From Microbacterium sp. MPKO10 (GTDB lineage: Bacteria > Actinomycetota > Actinomycetes > Actinomycetales > Microbacteriaceae), in contig NZ_JAPCHX010000001.1 of assembly GCF_026107415.2 (NCBI RefSeq), positions 868,001-932,000 of the forward strand: 64,000 nt of DNA, read 5' to 3'. The notes beneath the pieces were generated by a model. It was not told where the DNA came from. It ran no database searches and worked only from the letters and a program-made list of their open reading frames with translations. Shown one piece after another: positions 34,885-43,594 of this stretch (within the stretch, counting starts at the first letter, position 1; every line of letters starts with the position of its first letter). The translations under genes and the position numbers were made by a program.

Positions 34885-37800
34885 ATGGGGCGACGAGCAG
34901 CGAACGGCGACGATCGGAGGCGGAACAAGCACGCCGAGTCCGCGGCATCCTCACCAGGATCCGCGCCCGGTGACGCTTCCTCCGCGCGAGACGTCAGCGG
35001 ATCTCCCGCCGCGAAAGAGCATCGGACCGGCAGCCGACGCGGGGGCGCTGGGGATTCTCGGACCGGCAGCCGAAGCGGAGGCGCCAGCGGCAGCGGCATC
35101 CACGCGGAGCAGGGAAGAGGCAACCGCCGCAGCGCGACCGCTGGCGTGAGTGCTCGCGCTGGCGAACAGCATCCGGGCCCGGGCTTGGCTGCTCCACAGC
35201 ATCCGAACCCGGGCTTCGCTGCCCCGCAGCATCCGGGCCCCGACCTCGGCTTTGGTGACGGACAGCTCGGCACCACCGACGTGCGCTCGCGCGCCATCGA
35301 CCGGTACGCCTACGCGCACGATGCCTCGCACTACCTGCTCGTCCCCGAGACCGTGCTCGTGCCGCACGATGCGGCAGATGTCGCCCGCATCTTCCGCGCC
35401 GCCCGCACGGACGGCCGTGCTCTGACCTTCCGCTCCGGCGGCACAAGCCTGTCGGGCCAGGGCGTTTCGGGCGACGTCATGGTCGATGTGCGCCGGCACT
35501 TCCGCGGCGTCGAAATCGACGACGACGGCCGACTCGCGCGCGTGCAGCCGGGCGCGACGGTGCGCAACGTCAACGCGCGGCTCGCCCGGTATCGCACGAA
35601 ACTGGGCCCCGACCCGGCGAGCGAGATCGCGTGCACCATCGGCGGCGTCGTCGCCAACAACTCGAGCGGCATGCACTGCGGCACGACCCAGAACACCTAC
35701 CGCACGATCGATTCCATGCTGCTCGTGCTGCCGAGCGGCACGGTGATCGACACAGCGGATGCTGACGCCGACGACCAGCTGCGCACGCGCGAACCCGAGA
35801 TCCACGCCGGTCTGCTCGCTCTGCGCGACCGGCTGCGCGGCGACCCCGCGTCTGTCGCAACGGTGAACCACCAGTTCTCGATGAAGAACACGATGGGCTA
35901 CGGCATCAACGCACTGCTCGACTTCGACGATCCGGTGGACATTCTGCAGCACCTCATCGTGGGCAGCGAGGGAACTCTCGCGTTCGTCGCCGAGGCGCGG
36001 TTCGCGACGGTGCCCGTGTACCCGAACGTGGCGACGGGGCTGCTCGTGTTCGACTCGCTGCGCGACGCGATGGCGGCGCTGCCTGGACTCGTCGACCACG
36101 GCTTCGCCACCGTCGAGCTCATGGACGCCGAGTCGCTGCGCGTCGCCCAGACACTGAGCGATGTTCCGGCGGTGATCTCCGGGCTCGACGTTGCCGAGCA
36201 CGCCGCGCTGCTCGTTGAGGTGCAGGCCAGCACCGGTGACGCGCTCGCCGAGCTGACAGCATCCGCCCGCCGTCATATCGCGGATCTGCCGCTCTCGAGC
36301 ACGCCAGACCTCACGACGGACGCCACGGAGCGCGCCTCGCTCTGGACTGTGCGCAAGGGGCTGTACACGGCGATCGCCGGCAACCGGCCGTCTGGCACGA
36401 ATGCGCTGCTCGAAGACATCGTCGTGCCGGTCGACAACCTGCTCGCCACGTGCGAGAGGCTCACCGAGCTGTTTGCCGAGCACGGCTATGAGGCGTCCGT
36501 CATCTTCGGGCATGCGAAGGACGGCAACATCCACTTCATGCTGAACGAGCGCTTCGACGATCCGGCAAGCGTCGCCCGGTACGAGAGGTTCACCGACGAC
36601 CTGGTGGCCCTCGTTCTCGACCAGCGCGGATCGCTCAAGGCCGAGCACGGCACAGGGCGCATCATGGCACCGTTCGTCAGGCGGCAGTACGGTGACGAGC
36701 TGTACGGCATCATGGTCGAGCTCAAGAACCTGATCGACCCGACCGGGATGCTGAACCCCGGCGTCGTGCTGAGCGACACGAGCGACTCGTACATGCACCA
36801 CCTCAAGACCGCGCCGACCGTTGAGAGCGAGGTCGACCGCTGCGTCGAGTGCGGGTACTGCGAACCTGCGTGCCCGAGCCGCGACATCACCCTGACGCCA
36901 CGGCAGCGCATCGTGCTGCGCCGCGAAATCGAGCAGGCACGCGAACGCGGCGATGTAGCGCTTGTCGCCGAGCTGAGCGCCGACTACGACTACGACGGCG
37001 TGCAGACGTGCGCCGTCGACGGAATGTGCGGCATCGCGTGCCCCGTCGACATCAACACGGGCGACCTCGTGCGACGGCTGCGCGAAGAGCAGGCGGATGC
37101 TGTCGCGGGAGCGGCGTGGAACGTGGCGTCGAAGCACTGGGGCACCGCCACGCAGGCAGGCCGCGCGGCGCTCAACGTGGCGAAGGTGCTTCCTTCTCCG
37201 CTGGTGACGGGCGTGACGGATGCTGCCCGCGCGGTTCTCGGCGCCGACACGGTGCCCCGTTACACCCGTGACCTTCCGCGCGGAGGCTCTGCGCCGCTGA
37301 ACGCCAGCCACAGCACGTCTTCGAGTGCACCCTCCGCCGCAGCCTCCTCGTCGAGCGCTGCCTCCCCGCCGGAAGCTGAACTGCGCTCCACAATCGGAAC
37401 TGCGCGCCACAAAAAAGAGGAGCGCAGTTCCGAAACTGGCGCGCAAACGCCTCCTGAGGCGGCAGGTGGTCCGGCAGCAGCTCGCCGCGCGAACACCGCT
37501 GCCCCACATGCTGCGGACCCCGATGCATCGATTGCCGAAGCGCCTTCGGCGGCAACGGGGGAGGGTGCCGCTGCCGCTGCCGCTGCCGCTGCCCGGCCGA
37601 CCGCTGCCGCTGCCGCTGCCGCTGCCCGGCCGACCGCTGCCGAGGTGGTGTTCTTCAGCTCCTGCGTCGGCACGATGTTCGGCCCCGAGCCGCGAGCGGC
37701 CGTGCGCTCGGCACGTTCAACGAGCCCAAGGGCGCACACTGTGCGCAACGACGGCACGAGTGGCGGGAACTCGAACGGCCCACGAGCGCAGACCGGAAGT

Positions 37801-38790
37801 GAGCGAAGCGCCGAAGGCGGAGCAGGCGTACGCGGCGCAATGGTGAGACTTCTCGACCACGCGGGAATCGGCATGATCGTGCCGCCGGATGCTGGCGGGC
37901 TCTGCTGCGGAACCCCGTGGAAGTCCAAGGGCTACGCGAGTGGATACGCCGCGATGGCGACGCGTGTCATCGACAGCCTGCTCGTGGCCAGCCGTGGCGG
38001 TGACGTGCCGATTGTGTGTGACGGAGCATCCTGCACCGAGGGCCTGCAGGTCATGGTCGACCATGTGCGCGACGCCCGCCCCGAGGCTGGCGCGTTGCGC
38101 ATTGAAGATGCCACGCAGTTCGTCGCCCGCGAGATCGTGCCGTTGCTCGCTGCAGCCCCGGATCAGCCGGCCGACCACGCCGAGCCGTGCTCGGACGCGA
38201 TGCGACGCGACGACGCACGTGACGAGACCGCTGGCGATGCTGCTCACGGCGAGCGGACCGCCGGGGGCCCTCTTCCCGACGAGGGACCCTCTGCGGGCGA
38301 AGACCGACCGTCTGGAAGTTCGGGCAGCACACAGCATCCGCCCGCCAGATCACGTCGTTCTCTCGATGACGAAACGTCCGCTGGCGAGAGCCGCTCGTCT
38401 GTTGAGGCCTCCGCCGTCAACGGGAACAGCTCGATGTCGCGCGCGTCCGGACGCAAACTGCGCCGCGTCGCCGTGCACCCAACTTGCGCGACGGAGGCCA
38501 TCGGGGCGACCTCAGCGCTTACGGACATCGCTGAGGCGGTCGCAGACGAGGCCTATGTCCCCGTCGACTGGGGATGCTGCGGGTTCGCCGGAGATCGAGG
38601 GATGCTGCATCCCGAGCTGACCGCGAGTGCAACCGCCCCGGAGGCTGCCGAGGTGCAGCGCTGCGACTCCGAGGTCCCGTTCGACGGCTTTGTCTCGGCG
38701 AACCGCCCGTGCGAAATGGCAATGACCCGCGCGACGGGCAAGCCGTACCGTCATGTGCTCGAGCTTCTCGCGGACCAGCTCGGTGTGTAA
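34885..38790 (+). CDS. FAD-linked oxidase / Fe-S oxidoreductase (D-2-hydroxyacid dehydrogenase type), expanded
   Basis: The 1301-residue fusion enzyme has an FAD-binding domain (about 150-330; ALTFRSGGTSLSGQGVSGDVMVD), an FAD-oxidase C-terminal domain (to about 620), a 4Fe-4S ferredoxin-like domain with Cys653, 656, 659, 663 and Cys709, 715, 719, and CCG-type cysteine domains (GLCCGTPWKSKGY; DWGCCGFAGDRGML). It would oxidise D-lactate, D-2-hydroxyglutarate or a similar acid and pass electrons to quinone. Relatives are about 940-980 residues; here low-complexity insertions sit at about 1-125, 795-918, 937-983 and 1090-1190. The start is uncertain: GTG 35146 is an alternative to ATG 34885. Confidence 0.85.
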   Translation: MGRRAANGDDRRRNKHAESAASSPGSAPGDASSARDVSGSPAAKEHRTGSRRGGAGDSRTGSRSGGASGSGIHAEQGRGNRRSATAGVSARAGEQHPGPGLAAPQHPNPGFAAPQHPGPDLGFGDGQLGTTDVRSRAIDRYAYAHDASHYLLVPETVLVPHDAADVARIFRAARTDGRALTFRSGGTSLSGQGVSGDVMVDVRRHFRGVEIDDDGRLARVQPGATVRNVNARLARYRTKLGPDPASEIACTIGGVVANNSSGMHCGTTQNTYRTIDSMLLVLPSGTVIDTADADADDQLRTREPEIHAGLLALRDRLRGDPASVATVNHQFSMKNTMGYGINALLDFDDPVDILQHLIVGSEGTLAFVAEARFATVPVYPNVATGLLVFDSLRDAMAALPGLVDHGFATVELMDAESLRVAQTLSDVPAVISGLDVAEHAALLVEVQASTGDALAELTASARRHIADLPLSSTPDLTTDATERASLWTVRKGLYTAIAGNRPSGTNALLEDIVVPVDNLLATCERLTELFAEHGYEASVIFGHAKDGNIHFMLNERFDDPASVARYERFTDDLVALVLDQRGSLKAEHGTGRIMAPFVRRQYGDELYGIMVELKNLIDPTGMLNPGVVLSDTSDSYMHHLKTAPTVESEVDRCVECGYCEPACPSRDITLTPRQRIVLRREIEQARERGDVALVAELSADYDYDGVQTCAVDGMCGIACPVDINTGDLVRRLREEQADAVAGAAWNVASKHWGTATQAGRAALNVAKVLPSPLVTGVTDAARAVLGADTVPRYTRDLPRGGSAPLNASHSTSSSAPSAAASSSSAASPPEAELRSTIGTARHKKEERSSETGAQTPPEAAGGPAAARRANTAAPHAADPDASIAEAPSAATGEGAAAAAAAAARPTAAAAAAAARPTAAEVVFFSSCVGTMFGPEPRAAVRSARSTSPRAHTVRNDGTSGGNSNGPRAQTGSERSAEGGAGVRGAMVRLLDHAGIGMIVPPDAGGLCCGTPWKSKGYASGYAAMATRVIDSLLVASRGGDVPIVCDGASCTEGLQVMVDHVRDARPEAGALRIEDATQFVAREIVPLLAAAPDQPADHAEPCSDAMRRDDARDETAGDAAHGERTAGGPLPDEGPSAGEDRPSGSSGSTQHPPARSRRSLDDETSAGESRSSVEASAVNGNSSMSRASGRKLRRVAVHPTCATEAIGATSALTDIAEAVADEAYVPVDWGCCGFAGDRGMLHPELTASATAPEAAEVQRCDSEVPFDGFVSANRPCEMAMTRATGKPYRHVLELLADQLGV
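35167..35256 (+). repeat. 30-bp in-frame tandem repeat
   Basis: Three 30-bp units beginning CAGCATCC encode the decapeptides QHPGPGLAAP, QHPNPGFAAP and QHPGPDLGFG near the N-terminus of the oxidoreductase. The unit starts with the genome's frequent CAGCATCC octamer. Confidence 0.85.
37396..37445. repeat. Hairpin-like repeat inside the oxidoreductase gene
   Basis: GGAACTGCGC (37396-37405) and GCGCAGTTCC (37422-37431) are perfect inverted copies. The nearby TGCGCGCCACAA and ACTGGCGCGCA (37435-37445) match arms of the intergenic repeat at 12.68-12.74 kb. Confidence 0.6.
37568..37633 (+). repeat. Perfect 33-bp tandem duplication (polyalanine)
   Basis: Two identical 33-bp units, themselves made of CCGCTG hexamers, encode an Ala-rich 11-mer ending ARPT twice, just before the VVFFSSCVG cysteine-domain start. 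Their identity suggests a recent or unstable duplication. Confidence 0.9.
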
Positions 38791-38910
38791 CAGCATCCGG
38801 TGCTCGTTGTCTCTCACGATTCGCGTGGCCGACGCCGGAGCCCGGTGTGTGCGCTCTGCGGAGACACCCGGCCAGTCGGGTCGTCTGCGGCGCCGTGTGC
38901 GACTGGCAAC

Positions 38911-38970
38911 GTGCGTAGCTGCGGACAAGGTGTCATGGCATGCGCCCGCACCTTGTCCGCAACTACACAC
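38911..38970. terminator. 22-bp hairpin between convergent genes
   Basis: Arms 38911-38932 and 38949-38970 pair over 22 bp with two mismatches (core TGCGGACAAGGTG / CACCTTGTCCGCA) around a 16-base loop. It separates the oxidoreductase gene from the convergent MFS gene and is probably a bidirectional terminator. Confidence 0.7.
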
Positions 38971-38979
38971 TTTGTGCCT

Positions 38980-39044
<65 letters not shown>

Positions 39045-39076
39045 GAACCAGGCCCGATCCCATGCCCAGGGCTCAG

Positions 39077-40453
39077 CTACTTGCTGAACCCATAGATCGG
39101 ATGCTTCGCCTGCTCCTCTTCGTTCTCAGGGCCGAGCGGAATCCGCGTGCGGTCGCGCAGCAGCAACGTGGCGATGAAGGCGACCACCATCACGCCAGCG
39201 ATGTACCAGGCGACGGCCTGCGACGTGCCCGTTGTCTGTACGATCCACGCCGAGATCGTCGGAGCGAACGCCCCACCGAGCACAGCGCCGATGGCGTACG
39301 CGATCGAGACGCCCGAGTAGCGGATCGACGCCGGGAACAGCTCGGTGAAGTACGCCGCCTGAGGCCCATACGTGAACCCGTTGCCGATCGTGAACAGCGC
39401 GATCCCCGCGAAGAACAGCCACGCGCTGCCCGTGTTGACGAGCGGGAAGAGGAACCACACGGTGATGAGGAAGATGATCCATCCGGTGATGTACGTGTTG
39501 CGGCGTCCGATCTTGTCAGAAAGCCAACCGCCCAGCCAGGTGAAGATCAACCACACGACGCTCGAGACGGTGACGGCGACAAGAACCGGTGTGCGCTCCA
39601 TGCCAACGAGACCGCCCTCGTCAAGCGGACGGGTGGCGTAGCCCTGCAGGAACCCGCCCGTCGTCATGTATCCGGCGGCGTTGTTGCCGGCGAACGTCAG
39701 CGCGGCGAGGATCACGAGCAGCCAGTGCTTGCGGAAGAGCTGCACGATCGGCATGCTCGCCTTCTCCTTCTTCGCCGCGATTTCTGCGAAGACCGGCGAC
39801 TCGTCGACGCTGCGGCGCACGACGATCCCGATAATCACGAGCACGATGCTCAACAGGAACGGAACTCGCCAGCCCCACTCGACGAACGCGTCACCCGGCG
39901 AGATCACGCCCGTCATGAGCGCCAGCATCCCCGACGCCAGAAGGAGCCCGAGCGGCACGCCCATCTGCGGGAACGACCCGAACTGCCCACGCTTGCCGAC
40001 GGGAGCGTGCTCGACGGCCATGAGCACAGCGCCGCCCCACTCGCCACCTGTCGAGAGGCCCTGCAGAATGCGCAGCAGCACGAGCAGAATCGGCGCCGCC
40101 GCACCAATTGCGGCGTGCGTGGGCAGCAGCCCGATGAGCGTCGTGGATGCTCCCATGAGGATCAGCGTCCACACCAGCATTGTCTTGCGCCCGATCTTGT
40201 CGCCCAGGTGCCCGGCGATGAATGCGCCGAGCGGGCGGAAGAGGAAGCTCACGCCGACCGTCGCGAATGAGAGAAGAACGGATGCTTGCGGGCCAAGCGG
40301 CTCGAAGTACAACGAGGCGAACAGCAGCCCGGCGGCGTTGGCGTAGAGGAAGAAGTCGTACCACTCGATCGTCGTGCCGATGATGGTCGCGACCGCGACC
40401 CTCTTCATGTCGGTTGGAGTGGCATGAGGTGTACCAGTCGATGTGTCAGTCAT
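39077..40453 (-). CDS. MFS transporter, metabolite:H+ symporter (MHS) family
   Basis: The 458-residue, 12-helix transporter has the MHS signatures TIEWYDFFLYANAAGLLFASLYF in helix 1, RPLGAFIAGHLGDKIGRKTMLV after helix 2 and RILQGLSTGGEWGGAVLMAVEHAP in helix 4. Relatives (ProP, ShiA, KgtP-like) import carboxylates, betaine or shikimate with protons. AAGGGAG precedes the ATG. It converges on the FAD/Fe-S hydroxyacid oxidase, so it may import that enzyme's substrate; this is an inference from position only. Confidence 0.9.
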   Translation of the reverse strand: MTDTSTGTPHATPTDMKRVAVATIIGTTIEWYDFFLYANAAGLLFASLYFEPLGPQASVLLSFATVGVSFLFRPLGAFIAGHLGDKIGRKTMLVWTLILMGASTTLIGLLPTHAAIGAAAPILLVLLRILQGLSTGGEWGGAVLMAVEHAPVGKRGQFGSFPQMGVPLGLLLASGMLALMTGVISPGDAFVEWGWRVPFLLSIVLVIIGIVVRRSVDESPVFAEIAAKKEKASMPIVQLFRKHWLLVILAALTFAGNNAAGYMTTGGFLQGYATRPLDEGGLVGMERTPVLVAVTVSSVVWLIFTWLGGWLSDKIGRRNTYITGWIIFLITVWFLFPLVNTGSAWLFFAGIALFTIGNGFTYGPQAAYFTELFPASIRYSGVSIAYAIGAVLGGAFAPTISAWIVQTTGTSQAVAWYIAGVMVVAFIATLLLRDRTRIPLGPENEEEQAKHPIYGFSK

Positions 40454-40744
40454 CGTTGACTCCCTTGTCGATTTGGTTCTGTGCAGGTCGAATTCAGCCG
40501 TACAGAAGGACGGCTCAAATCATATACGACCTGAGATATCTTTGGAAGTGATCTGGGAAAATCGATGCAGAATGCCAGGTCAGGATGCTGTTCGCGATTG
40601 CGTTGTGCGACAAAATAGTGAGCCCGGCAGCGTCCAATTGGGCGGAAACAGTCCGTGGCGAAGCGCGAAACGGGAAGGCCCTGGACGGACGGCGAGTGCT
40701 GGCGCGGCTGTGGTTCGAGAGTCGTGCGGGCAGGGGCGGGGTGG

Positions 40745-41953
40745 CTACGCCGCAGACGGCTGCGTGGGGCGTGGGCGCAGCAGCGAGACGAGCGCGGCCA
40801 CGACCACACTGACGACTGCCAGGACGACGAAGCTGGTGGGGAACGAGCTCGCCGTTGCGATTGTTCCGACGACGACGGAGCCGAGGCCCGTTCCCAGGTC
40901 GAAGCCGGCATTCCAGACGACACTGACGACGTTGCGAGACCGGTCACCCGCCGCAGCAAATGCCTCGACGAGCGTTACGTTCTGCAGACCGCCATACGCT
41001 GTGCCGATGAATGCGGCACCGACGAGCAGCACCGTCGTGGTGACAGCATCCGTGTCGCCGGCGACTCCGAGCGAGACCCCGGCGGCTCCGAGCGCGGCGA
41101 CAACCAGTAGTGGTGTGATGAAGCGGCGGGCGCCGAAGCGGTCGGCGATGCCCCCGAAGATCCAGCGCGACAGAGCGCCCAGGCCGGTGAGCGCCAGCAG
41201 GGCGACGACGGCCGTCGTCGTGTTGGTGAGCATCGTCGGCGCGAAGGTGAGCACGGCGCCGCCCGTGCACGTGATGGTGAGAAGCGCCACGATCGGCATG
41301 ACGACGGCGCGCGTGCGCACGGCGGCAATGCGCGAGCCCTGCGGGGCGATGTCTGTCGCCGCGGTCTTCGGCGCCGGAACGGTGGCGAGGCGGCGGCCGA
41401 GCGTGATCGCGAACGGTACGGCAATGGCGGGGGCGATGCCGAGACCGAAGACGAGCCCGGGGCCCACGTTCTCGGCAAGCCACGGCGCGGCGGGGATGAG
41501 CACGAACTGCGGAACAGCGATCGCGAGCCCGTAGGCCCCGATCGCCCGGCCGCGCCGCTTGGGCTCGACGAGCGCCGCGACAGCAGACGAGCCGCACACG
41601 GTGATGATGCCGAAGCCGATGCCGCGCACGACCGCGAGGGCGAGGATCAGCGGCAGCTGGTCAGAGAAGAGGTGCAGAACCGACGGCAGCCCGAGGCAGA
41701 GCAGCCCGATCACCAGCATCCGCGACCAGCCGAGAATCCGAAGGCCGGGCGAGACGACCATCTGCGTTGCGACGGTCGAGAGCATGAGCAGGCCGTTGAC
41801 GAGTCCGCTGCCGAAGCTGTCGGCGCCGCCCATCGACGCCCAGAGCGGCGCCACCGGCATGAGCAGCGAGAACCCGCTGAACCCGAGTGCCGTCATGACG
41901 AGCAGCGGTGGCATTCCGGGCAGCGTCCAGACAGACGGCTTGCGCTCCGTCAT
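40745..41953 (-). CDS. MFS transporter of unknown substrate
   Basis: The 402-residue, 12-helix MFS protein is of the YfcJ/YhhS-like type: GFSGFSLLMPVAPLWASMGG at helix 1, LVNGLLMLSTVATQM, and the motif-A-like segment EPKRRGRAIGAYGLAIAVPQF. C-terminal half motifs LSRWIFGGIADRFGARR are conserved. Such proteins usually export small molecules. GGGAGG lies five bases before the ATG. A 291-bp gap without a gene separates it from the next MFS gene; no regulator is adjacent. Confidence 0.85.
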   Translation of the reverse strand: MTERKPSVWTLPGMPPLLVMTALGFSGFSLLMPVAPLWASMGGADSFGSGLVNGLLMLSTVATQMVVSPGLRILGWSRMLVIGLLCLGLPSVLHLFSDQLPLILALAVVRGIGFGIITVCGSSAVAALVEPKRRGRAIGAYGLAIAVPQFVLIPAAPWLAENVGPGLVFGLGIAPAIAVPFAITLGRRLATVPAPKTAATDIAPQGSRIAAVRTRAVVMPIVALLTITCTGGAVLTFAPTMLTNTTTAVVALLALTGLGALSRWIFGGIADRFGARRFITPLLVVAALGAAGVSLGVAGDTDAVTTTVLLVGAAFIGTAYGGLQNVTLVEAFAAAGDRSRNVVSVVWNAGFDLGTGLGSVVVGTIATASSFPTSFVVLAVVSVVVAALVSLLRPRPTQPSAA

Positions 41954-42032
41954 GTGGCCTCCCGTCGTCGCACAGCGCCCTCCTCGAATGGGGCGCTCGG
42001 CACAGCTTACCGGGATGATTCGGGCGCAAATA

Positions 42033-42075
42033 CGCTGACGGATGCTGTCGCGTCAATCGACAGCATCCGTCAGCG
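42033..42075. terminator. Perfect 18-bp hairpin after the GH4 gene
   Basis: CGCTGACGGATGCTGTCG (42033-42050) and its perfect inverse (42058-42075) enclose a 7-base loop, 10 bp past the GH4 stop. It contains the GGATGCTG octamer. It is the likely terminator of the minus-strand GH4 transcript. Confidence 0.78.
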
Positions 42076-42085
42076 TTCTTCGTGG

Positions 42086-43390
42086 TTAAACGCGGCTCAG
42101 AAGGCCTGCGGGCAAGTGCCGCGCGTGTGCCTCCGTCAGCTCGGCGCAGATCTGCCAGAGGGTCTCCGGCGTGACGCTCGACATCGTGTTCGGGTCGGCG
42201 AGAAGTGCCCGGCGCACCAACGTCGGGTCTTCGCGCCTGGCCGCCTCGACCGCGGCGCCGGCGACAGCGGCATAGGCGCGGTTGACGGTGACGCACTCGA
42301 TCGGCAGATCACCCATCGCCACCGGATGAATGCCCTGCTCGTCGACGACGCACGGCACCTCGACGACCTGCGCCTCGGGCAGGTTGCTGATCAGCCCGGC
42401 GTTGGGAATGTTTGCGTGGATCTCGCGCCGGGTTCCCGTGGCGATCGAATGGATGAGCTGCGGGGCGTACTCGCTCGCCTCGTCAAGAAGCTCAATGTCC
42501 TCTCCGGCGTCGAGCGCGCTGCGCGTCTGCTCGAACTCGGCAACATTGTCTTCGCTGATCTGCAGATACTCAAGCGGACGAAGACGGTACGTCTCTCGCT
42601 GCGACTCTGACCGCAGGAACCACGAGAGGTACTCGGACGAGTGCTCGCTGGTCTCGGTGGGGTAGTAGCCGACGCGGCGGAAGATCTCGGCGCGCACACG
42701 ACGCTGCAGCTCAGGGTCGTCTGCGATGCGCTTGGCGAGCCGCGGGTACAGGTCGTCGCCGTCGAGCGTCGTCCACTCGAGCAGCCACGACTGGTGGTTG
42801 AGGCCCGCTGCACGGAAGCGCGTGTCGGTCACGTCGAGCCCGATCAGCTCGGCGAGGTCGTGCGCCGTCCAGTACACGCTGTGGCAGAGGCCGACGGTGC
42901 GGATGCTGGGCGCAACGAGGTTCGCCCACCACACGTTCATCGTCATCGGGTTCGTGTAGTTGAGGAAATACGCGTCGGGGCAGATCTCCTGCATATCCGT
43001 GAGGATGCCGGTGAGCACGGGGAAGGTGCGCAGACCGCGGAAGACTCCGCCGACGCCCGTGGTGTCGCCGATGGTCTGCAGCAGACCGTGTCGGGCCGGA
43101 ATCTCAAGGTCGGCTCGCGTGCCTTCGATGCCGCCCACCTGGATCATGTTGATCACGAACTCGGCGCCCGCGAGGGCCGTCCGACGGTCGGCGGATGCTG
43201 TCACACGAGCATGCGCGCCCAAGCGACGATTCACGTAGTCCGCTGTCGCCTGGGCGACGCGGAGCCGCTCGGCATCGATGTCGTGCAGAGCGATCTCGAT
43301 CTCGTCGAACTCCGGGTATCGCAGAAGATCGGTCAGCAGCTGCTTGGTGAAGACGACGCTTCCAGCGCCGATGAATGTCACGCGAGTCAT
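42086..43390 (-). CDS. GH4-family alpha-glycosidase (alpha-galactosidase-like)
   Basis: The 434-residue GH4 enzyme uses NAD+ and Mn2+ in a redox-elimination mechanism. The NAD site is TFIGAGSVVFTKQLL (5-19); metal and active-site residues are Cys169-His170 in LCHSVYW and His199 in GLNHQSW. NYTNPM (144-149) is also conserved. A CHSV motif is usual for alpha-galactosidases of the MelA type, but this group also contains other alpha-glycosidases. It is cytoplasmic. It is divergent from a DeoR regulator whose promoter shares a motif with the ABC operon 2.5 kb away. Confidence 0.9.
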   Translation of the reverse strand: MTRVTFIGAGSVVFTKQLLTDLLRYPEFDEIEIALHDIDAERLRVAQATADYVNRRLGAHARVTASADRRTALAGAEFVINMIQVGGIEGTRADLEIPARHGLLQTIGDTTGVGGVFRGLRTFPVLTGILTDMQEICPDAYFLNYTNPMTMNVWWANLVAPSIRTVGLCHSVYWTAHDLAELIGLDVTDTRFRAAGLNHQSWLLEWTTLDGDDLYPRLAKRIADDPELQRRVRAEIFRRVGYYPTETSEHSSEYLSWFLRSESQRETYRLRPLEYLQISEDNVAEFEQTRSALDAGEDIELLDEASEYAPQLIHSIATGTRREIHANIPNAGLISNLPEAQVVEVPCVVDEQGIHPVAMGDLPIECVTVNRAYAAVAGAAVEAARREDPTLVRRALLADPNTMSSVTPETLWQICAELTEAHARHLPAGLLSRV

Positions 43391-43433
43391 ATGTCCAGTG
43401 TGACTGCATCACTCAGATTCTTGTGCAAAACGG

Positions 43434-43446
43434 TCAGTGTCACTGA
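43434..43446. promoter_or_regulatory. Palindrome in the GH4/DeoR intergenic region
   Basis: TCAGTGTCACTGA is a perfect 13-bp palindrome 44 bp upstream of the GH4 start; a TGAGCGA half-site overlaps its right end (43444-43450). It is a candidate site for controlling the GH4 promoter. Confidence 0.45.
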
Positions 43447-43566
43447 GCGAGTCAATCCGCGGGTATGGACTGGGGTAAGACACACGGATGCTGGTGAATC
43501 CGCGCCACGCGGCGTGATTCCTGTGCTCCGCGCCGAACATCTTGGTGAGCACTTCGATCGCTTTTC

Positions 43567-43587
43567 TGAGCGAATCTGTGATCAAAT
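43567..43587. promoter_or_regulatory. DeoR operator candidate at its own promoter
   Basis: TGAGCGAAT-N6-TCAAAT lies 7 bp before the DeoR ATG. The same 15 defined bases with the same spacing occur at 46046-46066 before the sugar ABC operon. Confidence 0.6.
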
Positions 43588-43594
43588 GTGACGC

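Noticed and set aside
34951-37509. An 852-codon reading frame opposite the oxidoreductase
   Set aside because: The composition (Arg, His, Val, Gly rich) and lack of any domain mark it as an antisense shadow of high-GC coding DNA.
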